A stretch of 64,000 nucleotides of DNA. Source: Ciborinia camelliae. Taxonomy: Eukaryota; Ascomycota; Leotiomycetes; Helotiales; Sclerotiniaceae. Of the stretch, positions 10,996 to 22,331 are shown one piece after another (positions within the stretch are counted from its first letter, which is position 1; each line of letters opens with the position of its first letter). The notes under the pieces are model-generated. The model was not told the DNA's origin. It did not search any database and saw only the letters and a list, made by a program, of their open reading frames with translations. The position numbers were made by a program, and so were the translations under genes. The DNA is taken from contig JANPYM010000002.1 in NCBI GenBank assembly GCA_025890175.1, forward strand, positions 1,289,976 through 1,353,975, given 5' to 3'.

Positions 10996-13057
10996 GTCAC
11001 CTGGCACTCCTTTTGACGAAATTGCAACCCGAATCAGGTGTATAGTTTCAGTCATGGACCATGGTGAGCCTCTCTGCATTAGCAACCTGGGCGATTGGAT
11101 ACTACCAAATGTTGTAACATCCCAACTCGACCCGGTGCCAAGATGGTGGGTGCGTAATGGGAATCTAAAGAAATGCATTAAAGGTCGGGGATTTTCCACG
11201 AATACGAATTTTTCTCTCCCTGCAATTTGCACACCCCTTTGAAGGTTTCCGACAATAAACTATGATGAACGATGATCAAAAAAATGTCTGTGATACGATT
11301 GAGAATTGACATATTTCTGCTAGTGGGTGGGAAGACGAAAAAGTTTTTTTACAAGTCATACCAAGGTGATTCAAACAAGGTACTCCGGCTTTCTTGCTTT
11401 GATTGAAATTGCAAGTATATCAGCCCCAAGCAAGCACTTCTAACGGCTGAACAATTTGAAGCTTTAGATGACGATAATGCAGATACACCTAACTGTGCCG
11501 TGGCCTTGAGTCACTCTAATTAGGTTGGGCATGCCAGTTCAACGATTTTCAACAGGCTTCTGTTCCTATTGAGCATAGCTGGCGCTTGTCAACGGGGCGG
11601 CATCTCGCGGCGGTCAGGGCAATATCGCCTGGGAAAGGGAGATGCAGAGATCCTGAACTTTGAGAGGCCTCGCATTGCATTCCCAATCTGGTAAAGGTGA
11701 TGCTCTTGCATGACCTAGGATCGTGGACTTGGTCCCCTCTTGAAGCCCAGGCATTGGTACAGTAAGCTCGCTCCTGTTCTACAGAAACAACAGGTCAAAA
11801 GCTTTGAGCTTAAAGATCAACGAATTATGTCGATGGCTGTGCCGACACAAATTCGGTACTCAAGATTGGTTTAATTTATCTTTTCAAGAATGGGCGCTGT
11901 TGTTTTGAGAAGTCGGAGTTAATAAACTCCGGCTTACTAACACCAAAAATTAACTTAGCATGGTGGTCAAAATTCAGAATCGTCTGAACGTCATTGAACT
12001 ACATTTTCTATCTTGGGTCTTTCGCTATGATATATTACATCAGACAATTGATGTGGTGATGACTCGGGGGAAATGTCACATCAAGAGGACTTGTGAATAT
12101 GTTCTAGTCACAAGATACAATATTGAGGTGGTAACCTTATGGTAATCAGGCGAGCATGCATTTGGTAGGGTCTATATGATCTCCCCCCCGAGTCCCCTTC
12201 GATTAATCTAGGGCTTATGAAGCTCTACTGAGATGTCCACAATCAAAAGAACTACCCCAAAAGGCCAATAAAATAGTCTATCATGCTTCTGCAGACTAAA
12301 ATCCTTCCTACAAATATCACAATGTCACGTCCATTACGTACGGACCGCAGTTGGCCAATTATACAGCGTCCCCCCTTTTTGATGTCACGCTTGTCTTGTC
12401 ATTTTGTTCTCCGATTAGTCATGCAGGATGACAATAAGGTAGCTACCCTTTTTGTCATGACCATATTTACCTACTCGACGCTAGCAACTCAACACTTCCC
12501 CAATACGAAATAGCCCGATGTTGATCTACAGGAAACCATGCATAGCGTATTAACCTCATTACGGACGTGCCCGAAAGCTTAATCATCGGAGGCTGAGGCT
12601 GAGGCTGAGGCTGAATGTCATCTCATGTCAGCCACCTAGGTCAACTCCATGCATACCGTATTGGGTTTAGTGCCCAGCCTTATTATCGTTGTGATGTTGC
12701 ACTGTCATTACTTAATGAGGAAATTGTTAAGTTGGTGTTGAAGTTTTTTGGGATTTTTCGAGAGTTTGATATGGATCGAAGTATGGGGTAAATGGGATGA
12801 GGATGATGGTAAGAATAATTGTCGAGAGTTCTTGAGTATATATTGTTTGGTCTTTCCTATTGTTTTTTTATTTGGCTTTCTTCTGTATTAGACAAATTCT
12901 TCAAAGTTGAAGCATATCTTAATTCTTCACAAACTTCGTCAAGATCATCTGTCTTTTACTTTTCACTTTACATGTCTCCATTTTAGACTAGAGCTACTCT
13001 CTCCACTTTCAATCTAGCACGCCTCCCTCCAGCAACATTAAATTACAACACACAGCC
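10996..13057. other. Gene desert upstream of the DUF7702 gene
   Basis: About 2 kb without a supportable gene. It holds a (GAGGCT)4 microsatellite at 12589-12612. The last 250 nt are pyrimidine-rich with a tatatatt element near 12837, a plausible promoter for the gene at 13058. Confidence 0.45.
12589..12612 (+). repeat. (GAGGCT)4 microsatellite
   Basis: Four perfect hexamers. A shorter related GAGGCTGAGGCTGA run also occurs near 28532, upstream of the palmitoyltransferase gene. Confidence 0.9.
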
Positions 13058-14032
13058 ATGACGATTACCTACCGTAATGGTGTCGGAATTGGAGAACTAG
13101 TCGTCTACATTCCTTCCCTCTTCCTCTCCGTCCTCCTCGCCTTCCGCCATGGTTTTGGCCGCAGTTCGGGCTGGTACTTCCTCATAATCTTCTCTCTCGC
13201 ACGAATCATCGGTCCCTGCATGTCCCTCGCCGCCATTTCCTCTCCCTCGGTGTCCCTCTTCACCGGCGCACTCATCCTGCAAAATGTCGGCTTATCTCCT
13301 TTAATACTCGCTACACTTGGTCTTTTGAGTCGTATCTTGGATAGTATTAATCGAAATACACATACGTTCGTTCAACCAAGATTACTAAAACTCATTGAGA
13401 TACTCACATTGGTTGGTTTGATACTCGGTATTGTGGGTGGAATCAACGCGAGTAATGCATACCCTACAACCGGGAAATGGATCCCGGGGACGGATAGCAA
13501 GGTCTCTAATATCTTGTTTATTGTCTCGTTTGTGGCACTCTTCGCTATCACCATCTTAACTAGTTTCTCGATTTCGCATGCGGAGAATGGAGAGAAGAGA
13601 ATTTTGTTGGGAATTGCTATAGCATTACCATTCCTATTCGTTCGACTCTTGTACTCCATCCTCTCAACTTTCGTAGCACATTCTACGAAATTCAACTCTT
13701 TCACCGGAAGCGTCTCGATATTATTGTGTATGGCGCTCCTTGAGGAACTTGTTATAGTGATGATTTATTTGGGAATTGGAGTGACGTTGAGAGTTCAGCC
13801 AAAAGATACGGTTGCAGACGGAGAAATGGAACGGGTTCCAGGGACTTCGGATAGTGAAGAACCGCTTGGTCAACAAAATCAACATGGAAAGACACAGAAA
13901 CGGAGCCAGAAATCTGGAGCAGGAAATGTTGTGTTAAATATTGCGAAGAAGACAATTATTGGGAGGTTAGTTGTGGCTTTTGTGCCGGAGAAAAGAGAGG
14001 ACGTGGAGATGCAACATTATGTTCGGAAATGA
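13058..14032 (+). CDS. DUF7702-type seven-helix membrane protein
   Basis: Single-exon, 324 aa. Hydrophobic segments lie at about 10-28, 40-60, 68-92, 110-130, 148-172, 182-205 and 218-243, with a hydrophilic 80-residue tail. The N-terminus (TYRNGVGIGELVVYIP), the RHGFGRSSGW turn after helix 1 and the GLSPLILATLGLLSRILD stretch are characteristic of a fungal-only family annotated DUF7702. Its function is unknown; the topology resembles a rhodopsin-like or RTA1-like protein. The start is the first ATG and follows a pyrimidine-rich leader. There are no introns, unlike most neighbours. Confidence 0.8.
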   Translation: MTITYRNGVGIGELVVYIPSLFLSVLLAFRHGFGRSSGWYFLIIFSLARIIGPCMSLAAISSPSVSLFTGALILQNVGLSPLILATLGLLSRILDSINRNTHTFVQPRLLKLIEILTLVGLILGIVGGINASNAYPTTGKWIPGTDSKVSNILFIVSFVALFAITILTSFSISHAENGEKRILLGIAIALPFLFVRLLYSILSTFVAHSTKFNSFTGSVSILLCMALLEELVIVMIYLGIGVTLRVQPKDTVADGEMERVPGTSDSEEPLGQQNQHGKTQKRSQKSGAGNVVLNIAKKTIIGRLVVAFVPEKREDVEMQHYVRK

Positions 14033-14923
14033 TGTGGATTACGGCGAGGGAGTGGTCTGAAGAGGTGTGGATGAGTTTATTGTGTGTTTTTAGCGATGGT
14101 GTTAGGCGAGTTGGATTTTATTGAATCATATTGCCTCGTATAATATGTTGTTTCCTTTGTATCTACGTCCTCTCTACATAGCTAGCCTGCATATAGAATT
14201 CCCAAATTAGCATTTCAAATTCTCGAAGTATTTGTGCCGCGGTCTACTGGAGAGGTGTTTACAAGATATGGGTTTATATTTCTGAAAATGAAGAGCATAT
14301 GCTAGGGAGGAGAATGCTATTATCTGAAGTGTAATCAGGTATTTGCTGGATATAAAGTAAACATTACTATGAAAGTCCATGGGGATCTGTTTTGTCATCA
14401 CTGAGGTTATACCCAGTACCTATGTAGGGTTGAATGTTCGAAAGTAGTTTACATATATCAAGAGTTCAGAATAGCGACAAAGATTTTTAACCAAATCTAT
14501 CCCCATGCACTTCCGTATATGATATTACCTGCTGTCTCAATGTTATGCAACAGAATATCCATTTTCATGTCCCGAAGCAAAGGCTGAATGCTGTGAATGA
14601 GGGGACTGTAATATAAAAGCATACCTACCTACCCATAGATTTGTCTCGAATTGTACCTATTCCTATTCCTAGTTCATTCATTCATTTTTTAAGTCTTCAT
14701 TATCTAATCTCAACAACCAAAAAACTACTCTACATAAAAGAAAAAGCTTGGGCCTATGAATGAAACCAGATGAGACTCCAGAAAACCTAAAATTACCATC
14801 CACTAGCTCCCAAACCATCTTGTGAGCTTTGATGAGAACCAATAAAAGAAAATTACCTCCTAAAGAACAACCCTTTTCCCCTCCCAAAAAAAGAAAGCAC
14901 ACCATCCATCCCAGAACACCACC
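14033..14923. other. Convergent intergenic region
   Basis: 891 nt between convergent genes, AT-rich, with one TACCTACCTACC run at 14622-14633. ORFs here lack any recognisable product. Confidence 0.45.
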
Positions 14924-17669
14924 TCAATCAGCTTTACTGACTAGCTCTTCTATTTCCACGGGGCCAGACTCAGTAGTGTTTTGTTGCTGAAGACCTGGTT
15001 GCTTAGTATGATGGAACTGCTGGAACAACTCATCATACTCTGGACGAATAGCCGAGTGTAAAGCTGGAGGATCATCTTTCTTCGCTAGATCAATTTTATC
15101 ACCCTGTTGATCAACCTTCTTCCCCCTACCCTTGCTATTGAACTTTCGCTTCTTCCTAAAAAACCTCGGATCAGTCCTAATCCTCGTCCCATCCATTTTA
15201 TACCCCCTGCTCGTCTCCTCACTCTCCATGCTATATTTATACTCTCCCGTATCAAGATCCACCTCGCTTCGCCTCTTGCACCATAAATTAAGCGAAATCC
15301 GATCCCGGCAAAATGTGAATTGTCGATATCCTTCGATTGGGGCAGGGGGAGGTGGCCAGATCTTCTTTCTTTCGGCTGGAGGGGGATAGGGCAGGTATTC
15401 GGGGGTGTGGGGACGGAGATGTGGTGGTGGAGGGGAGGGAGGAGGTGGAAGGCCAAAGCCGTGTGGCGGAAGAGGGAGATGCGCGAGGTGGGGTGGTGGA
15501 ATGTAGGCTGGTTCGTTGGTGTATGTATCTTCGTCGTCTTCATTGTAAGGATCAAAGAAAGTGAATGCGGTGGCGTTACTGGTTGACGGAAGCGCAAAAT
15601 CTTCAAGTTCTTGTTGAGGTGGCAGATATGACATATAACTAGCTTGAACGTCGAGATCTACATTTAGATCCTTGGTAGGTAGTCTGGCGTAATCTGTTGT
15701 ATCGATCGGGTATGAAGCAGGATCCGCCGCTCCATCAATTTGAGGAAATGCTGGAACGGGATTTATAACTTTTGTTGCTTTCTTATTCTTCTTGGCTTTG
15801 GAAACCAAGAGGTCATGTTTGGTGTTGGTGCTGAAATTTGTGCCGGAGACTGGTTTATCAGGGATCAATTTTCCGAATTGAGGGAGAGGACCATTTGGGA
15901 GGGGGGTTCTGACTTTTTTAGTTGTTGGTTGAGTTGGATTTGGATTTGGAGCAACATCGGTGGAAATAGTAGAGGAATATATAGAGTTGCTGTTGGCAGT
16001 GATTGGTAGCGGATTGGTTGGAGTTGGATTTGAGTCTAGATCTGTAACATCTTGAGGGCCTAATGATGGAGATAGTTGGTAAGCCGATTAAGCGCCAGAT
16101 TCGGGTTGGAACGTACGTATGAAACCCATACCATCTTTTATAACAAAAGGATTGTTACTTGATTGTCCTGGCACCATAGAAGAAGCGGCAGACGAAGAAC
16201 CTTCATGCGTAGAGGAATGCTGAGTTCTGCGATCAGTATTTGGCATATTTGCTAGGGTATTTGCTGCAGCCATTGTAGATGACGAAGATTCATACACAGT
16301 AGAGCTCGGTGTCGCTTGTTGACTTCCATGGTTATATGGTAACTTCGACAACGAGTGATGGATATTCGAGGTTATACGAGCAAGTTCTTCCTCTTCTTCT
16401 TTCCGTGAGTGGAAGAGCTGTTGTGCTTGACGAGATATAGCTGGATGAAAGGGAGGAGTCGAAGGGTCGTAAGCAGCACGACTCGAGATAGTTGAATGAT
16501 TTGGATGGACCGTGTGATTTGCTGGTCGACTAGCATCTTGATTCACGAGACGAGGAGTAGAATATCCATAATTTATACCAGGAGATGACATGCCAGAATC
16601 TGGATGACCCCAAGCGGAATGTTGAGGAATTGAGTTTGGGGATGAACTTGAATCAGATCTATTCCTCTCCAATGTTGCGAAGTCATGAGATTTTGCTGGG
16701 TCATGAGGATTAACTACTGATGGGCTATAATCAATTCTATCATTGCCCAATCTCGGGTTATGATTAGAATCTGGCATTGGAGTTTGTCCTGAGTCTGTTC
16801 TTTCTGGAACAGGTGACATAGAGCTTGCAGGTGCTTGAATCCGATATGGACTTGCATATTGACGCTCGTGGGATATGGGAAGCAGTGGCCATGGTGTATA
16901 AACACCACTATTGTAGATGTCAGGCAAACTTCCAGGCATTTGGTTGATAAAAGTAGGTGTATGACTTTGATTTTGTTGACCAGATTGTGTAAGGCGGAAT
17001 GGAATTGGAGGTGCGACAGACTGGGGGTCTAAACCAGCAGTATCGCTGTACCCATCTCTCTCGGTAGATGAACTGCTAACACGTCGTGGACTTGGCAATA
17101 CCGAAACCCCCGTTGTCATCCAAGACTTCTGAGGAGAACCGGCAAAAGCATTTGAAGTAGCATTGATAGAAACTACTTCCTCGGCAGGCGATTGTGGCGT
17201 AGATTTTTGACGAGCCATCTGCCTGGCTTCGACATTCGCATTTGTAGCAACCTTAGCTAGGTCTTTAGAGATCGATGTTGGCTCCCTCCTAGGTCTCTGA
17301 CTAAAATCCGGCTTCGCGAAGATCCGCTCCCATAGTAATGCACCTGCTTCTTCTAACGCTTCAACGTGACCGTCCTCAAATGCGGTCAATAGATCGTAGA
17401 TTCTATTTCCGATCGCAGACGTGTCATTGAGGCTTTTTCGAGATGCGACTGGTAACGCATCGATGGCACGGAGTTCGTTGGCTGATGTGGTACTGTTAGT
17501 TCTTGGACTGTTGGAGAATATTGTATTATGTTATGGAGAGGAGAGGGAGATGGGGCAAGAGATGAAAGATGGAAAGAATACCTGTCGGTTCTCGATGGAA
17601 TCTGTCTATAACGGCCTTTATGCGACGATCTCGAAGGAGACGAGGCACGTCATCTTCGCATTCAGACAT
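14924..17669 (-). CDS. Large proline/serine-rich protein of unknown function
   Basis: Exons (minus) are 17669-17582, 17481-16117 and 16059-14924, giving 862 aa. The two long frames look like separate genes because the first ends in TAA at 16088. That stop lies inside a 57-nt GTACGT..TTAG intron, and splicing joins them in frame (FI-RPQDV). The N-terminal 90 residues are a charged helical region (RRIKAVIDRFHREPT..., LLTAFEDGHVEALEEAGALLWERIF). Residues about 100-450 are Ser/Pro/Asn-rich and disordered. A polyproline stretch (LPPPPSPPPPH) comes next. A compact basic C-terminal part has FTFCRDRISLNLWCKRRSEVD and an RRFFRKKRKFN-like nuclear-localisation patch (FFRKKRKFNSKGRGKK). I do not recognise the family. 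The folded ends and basic patch suggest a nuclear protein; this is inference. Confidence 0.72.
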
Positions 17670-18818
17670 GTTGGCAACCCAACTGCAAGTTGTTTGATAA
17701 TGAAGAGCAAGCAAAAGTAAATAGTCGACGTGTAACAAAGGTTAAAGGAAGGTAGGTAAGCAGAATAGGCAAGTGAGTGAATAAAACAAGAAACTTGTTG
17801 AACTTGAATCTTCCAACTTCGAGAATCAACAAGTAGCGAAAATTGAATGAAGTAAACAAACATACGGCCACGAAAAAATGTTGGGGAGTTGTATTGCGGA
17901 AGTAACTACCGCCTTTCATAAAGCGGTGCAGATAGAGAAGTGAAGCACTCGATGAGATGAAAGTCTATGACCCAATCATCCCAACTCCTCCAAATTCACC
18001 ATCCTCTTCCCTCCGATATAATTCTAAACAATCTGATTACCCTTGAATCAAACTCCCAAGTGGTTGTTTGGTTCAATGGTGAAGTGGTCGCCTTTCATTT
18101 GTCCATCCATTTGTTCAAGCGTTGTTTTCTTTGCTATACAACCTTTGCTACTACTACATATCTAAAATTGTAAGCGTGTTATTTCTTTTGCATTTTCTTT
18201 TTGTCTAAATATCAGACACGACTTTATATTGGTTAGACACAGTGATAAGCCCTGAGTAAGTGACGATGGTGAGGGATTGTGAGTGGATTCGAGAACTTCA
18301 CTCTCTCGCAAGTGAGTGGGGCGGATTGAAGATATAAGGGGATTTTGACAACGCAAGTACTTAAGAACACTATCGAATCAAATTTTACCTAATGCTCATA
18401 ACCTCCCATCTCTCATGATTAAATCGCATTGCTCTTATAGGTACTTGAGAATATTTAGCTCTGAGATCCTGGAATTGAACTACAGGCAAGACAATGTATA
18501 GTCACAGCAACAAATCACTGTCGATGAATGAAGAAGCGCAAGAGAACTGATCTGGAGGAAACAGGATAAGGAGATATTTAGCTGCATCCTTGGCAGATAA
18601 AATTTAAATGAACATTGCGATGAGAAAAGAATTGGCGATGCTAAAAAGAATTATTTCAGCAAAACTATGCTAAGCATTATTTACAAAACACGATGGGGAT
18701 AACATGTGGCAAGTATATATGAATCAATTTCTTTCCGAATGAAAACTGTACAAGCACCATCTTAACTCGATGCCTTTCGATGAACTCTGGCGATCACACA
18801 ACCAAAAGATATCTGCTA
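17670..18818. other. Intergenic region upstream of the proline-rich gene
   Basis: 1149 nt with no supportable ORF. The half near 17670-17950 is the likely promoter and leader of the proline-rich gene. The rest is AT-rich and contains the 3' flank of the SDR gene. Confidence 0.4.
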
Positions 18819-20029
18819 TCAGATCGTACTCCAGGCATTGTCAATAGGAAGGGCAACGCCATTAATCGACCTTGCTCCGTCGCTCGCAAGATACAAAATC
18901 GCTTCAGCCACAGCTGATACAGAAATTGAAGGCATCTCGCCAGGCTTGAGATGAAGAGCTTGCACCGGTCTATAATATCGTCAGTTAGCAGGACAGAACA
19001 ATGTATTTGTTAGGAAGATCTTACGCAATTATGCTATGCGCTTCTTGATCAAAGCACTCTTGGTTCATTGAGTCGGAAATATTGGTCATCACACCTAGAA
19101 TATATATCAGTGGTGTGTTACTTGAGGAATCTGGGTTAGACAAAACGGTGGTCCTGACCTCCGGGACAAACAGCATTGCATCTAATGCCCTCATTCCTAA
19201 ATCTGAATGCAGTATTCTTGGTCACTCCCAACTATAAGCTCATTAGCTGTGACGAACTTCTCCCTCTATTCACTGGAAAACCACAAACCAATCCATGCTT
19301 GGAAGCTGTATAAGCAACTCCGGCCGATGCACCACCTAGTGCAGCTCTACTAGCCACATTAATAATAACTCCATTTTTCTTAGCTTTCATGTATGGCAAA
19401 ACAGCTCTCATCAATTTCGTGGGAACTGTGAGATTGATTGCAATGACACGATCCCATTCACCATCTGTGATCTTGTCTGCTGCGGCAAAAGCGTCCATTA
19501 CACCAGCAATATTGGCCAGGACGTCGATCCTGTCTCTAGAGTCCTTGTTAGTATTCCTGGCGAAGTTTTGAATGCCCATGGCTCGCTCATGAGTTCTTGT
19601 GCACCATGAACCACAGATGAGCACCTACCCAAATTCGGCAACACAAATCCTCACCACCTCATCGCACTCTCCCTCTTTTCTCAAATCTCCTTTATGGAAG
19701 TGGAACTACTCCAATTCGCAAATTAGTCACCAGCATTATCTTTCCAAGCATCCCTTACTTCCACAAAAACCAAACGTCGCCTTTTATGCACTCACCCTCT
19801 CCTGATCCTTCTTCTCCAACTTCTCATAATCCATCGCACTAATATCTACTCCCAACACCCTATACTGATGACTCAAAAACAACCTTGTTGTCTCGAGTCC
19901 CATCCCACTTGCGCATCCCGTCACAATGGCAACCTTGTTAAATCCTATTCCGTCAACCATATTTCTTGGTGTTGAACGCCAGTAGTTTATTCGGGAATGC
20001 CACTGATCTTGTGAGTTCGGCTGAGACAT
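18819..20029 (-). CDS. Classical short-chain dehydrogenase/reductase
   Basis: NAD(P)-dependent oxidoreductase with a Rossmann fold. Exons (minus) are 20029-19796, 19705-19629, 19535-19289, 19231-19159, 19094-19025 and 18969-18819, giving 283 aa. Visible motifs are the cofactor loop TGCASGMG (about residues 38-45), the structural NIAG, the catalytic Ser in [11 protein letters not shown] and the YTASK catalytic Tyr-Lys, followed by the usual CPGGV turn. The C-terminal [13 protein letters not shown] matches the family's substrate-loop end, which often reads G..l.vDGG. An internal ATG at 19960 would give 260 aa, closer to the usual size and starting two turns before the first beta strand, so it may be the true start. 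The donor after exon 3 (GTTTGT) is weak. Substrate unknown. Confidence 0.82.
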
Positions 20030-20905
20030 TTTCGTCGATCCTCAAAGGTATTTATATGCCAGTGTTTCAATACTAGTTTTGAACTTTGAGATTACGTATT
20101 CGGATTCGGGTCAAGAGATACCCGGCAATTGAATAAGAGTTCGAAATGTGACTGCGGATATGATTGATTATGGATTTAAATGAATGTTGTACCTAGGTAT
20201 ATCCTCTATTGGTCGAACGATACGAATACGCTTGCGCGGGACCTGTAATACCGGATGGGCTTGCCGTTTTCTGAACACCCGAAAGACCTTTCTTCCGATG
20301 CTCGCGAGAAAAAATACCGAATAAAATTAAACCGATTTACCTCGGGTCAAATAATGGTATGAAGATATACCTAGGTAGATATAGGTATGTACTACATTTC
20401 TTCTTTCGAAAGCTGGCATGAGCCCTCTTCTCACTACCATAGGTATCGTACGATGCGGCCCGGGTAAATTAAAGGGGGAGATAGTGGCGATGAGGAATAC
20501 TGGATTTAAATACAATTTGTTTGTGGATCTTAACGGAGCTCCGAGGCCCATAGGCTAGCTACCATATAAAGTACCCGACATCTGATGTGTTAATTGTGTG
20601 CATGGTTGTGTGCATGCCATTGTATGTGATTGTCAAGTTGTGTTATCAGAGAAGTTGAGATGGAATGCTCTACGGTGAGGTACAGATGCAGAAATGTCAG
20701 TAGGGGCAACTCAACTGTGGCACATCGTGGCTGAAAATTATGATTGGGAGCAGTGTGGCTGCAGAAATTTGTTAGTGAACTCGAAACACCTGCATGTATA
20801 AACAACAGACTTTCCACATAAAGAGCCCCCCCCTTACCCCCTGGGACCATCTTTCTTTCATCTTTCACTAACATCTCGAAATTTTCAGCCAAATTCAACC
20901 TAACC
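20030..20905. other. Intergenic region with TACCTAGGTA motifs
   Basis: 876 nt upstream of the SDR gene and 3' of the FrnE-like gene. It has two TACCTAGGTA palindromes, at 20190-20199 and 20368-20377, and no supportable gene. A C8 run followed by ttacccc lies near 20826. Confidence 0.45.
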
Positions 20906-21646
20906 TTAAGCTTTCGAAGACTCCTCCATCTCCTTGATCTTCTCGAATAGCTTCAAGAACACTGCTGAGTCCTGGGCACCTCCGATCTCATATTTCCCCT
21001 GAATAGTAAAATTCGGTACCCCGCTAATCGAATTCCTCCTCGCGGCTTCGACTTCCCTATCAACCTCTACTCCGCCCTTCTCGCCCTCCAACCATTCAAT
21101 AACTTCTTTCTCATCCAGTCCAGCTCGTACTGCGGAATTGCGCAACATTTCATGGCTAGTAATATCCCCTTCCTCTTCAAAATACGACTTGAACAACGAT
21201 TCTACTACTTTCGTTTGCATGGCTGGCGACTTTGTCTTTCCCAATTGAATAATGCGGTGACTATCCCTCGTAGCTCCCGTCTTTCCCCCAAACTTGAAAT
21301 TGATACCAACATCTTTTCCAATTTGTGAAAGTCGGTCAAAAGCTGTTGTCATTCTCTCCTCTCCAAAACGAGAAAGATACCACGCTCGTTTATCAACACC
21401 TAGTCTTGATGATTAATCTTAAAACACCCAATCACCAAACCCCGTAAGAAATTAAATTAATATTTACATACCTATTTTAGATGCTTCTGGAGCAAGGTAA
21501 AATGGATGCCATGTGATACTAAAACTATCATCGGAATCAGGATGTCGTTGTTTGTATGCAGCGATTCCTTGCTCAAGCTTTTGCTTCCCAACATAACACC
21601 AAGGACAAACGGTGTCGCTAACGATCTCAATATTGAATTTAGTCAT
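20906..21646 (-). CDS. DsbA-family thioredoxin-fold protein (FrnE-like)
   Basis: A thioredoxin-fold protein with a helical insert, resembling FrnE/DsbA oxidoreductases found in bacteria and fungi. These handle dithiol oxidation or, in fungi, often polyketide-related or stress chemistry. Exons (minus) are 21646-21472 and 21399-20906, giving 222 aa, the family length. The active site CPWC is at residues 14-17 (SDTVCPWCYVGK). The cis-Pro region GVPNFTIQGKYEIGGAQD is near residue 185, and the helical insert between holds the RDSHRIIQLG segment. I chose the ATG at 21646 because it lies directly before the first beta strand (FNIEIVSD). The frame extends 27 codons upstream but that part is not family-like. 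There is no signal peptide, so it is likely cytosolic. Confidence 0.87.
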
Positions 21647-22331
21647 TTTGCGTAACGTGATTTTGAACATCAGATTGCACCGGAAGTGATGGATATGGTA
21701 GTGGACGAAGATGAAAAATAGAGACAATAAATGAAGCTATCCATTGTAAAATAAATAACGAATGGGTGCACAAAAACGCCCACGGTAAGAAAGAGGAAGC
21801 CGATGATTACTGATCAGAATGGCGAGATTAGAAATCAAATTTCAAGGGTTAATGACTATTTTGTTTTGTTCGGCATTCCATCACGCATGCCAACCTGTCA
21901 AGTAAAAATTGAAGCACAACATAGTTGGTAAATTATCATTTCATTAAGTAGGTAATTTATATCAATTCTTTGGAGGGGAAAGTTGGAACATTGAAAGGAT
22001 TAATAACGAATCAAAGGTTTGGTTGGATGATATAAGCATTTGTGTGGCTTGTGGCGTGGTGGCTGATTCGACAAGAAGTTTTCAATGTTAACTTACCAGA
22101 AGGCATTGACGCAGTGAAACTGATCATGTCTGGTAGAGACACTTCTGCATTCACTAGGTGGTGTAAACAAAGATTCCAATTACTTCCATTGAGGTAGCAA
22201 GCCTCTTGCTGGCTCAGTGAGCGTTTGGTGGGCTTAAATCGCCAAAAGAAAACCATCATACGAGAGATACCGCAGCCTATTAGGTTACAGATTTGGGATC
22301 CACGAATACAGACCTCATGATATTCATGACC
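21647..22331. other. Intergenic region
   Basis: 685 nt between the FrnE-like start and the 3' end of the glycosidase. Nothing beyond short chance ORFs is visible. Confidence 0.4.
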
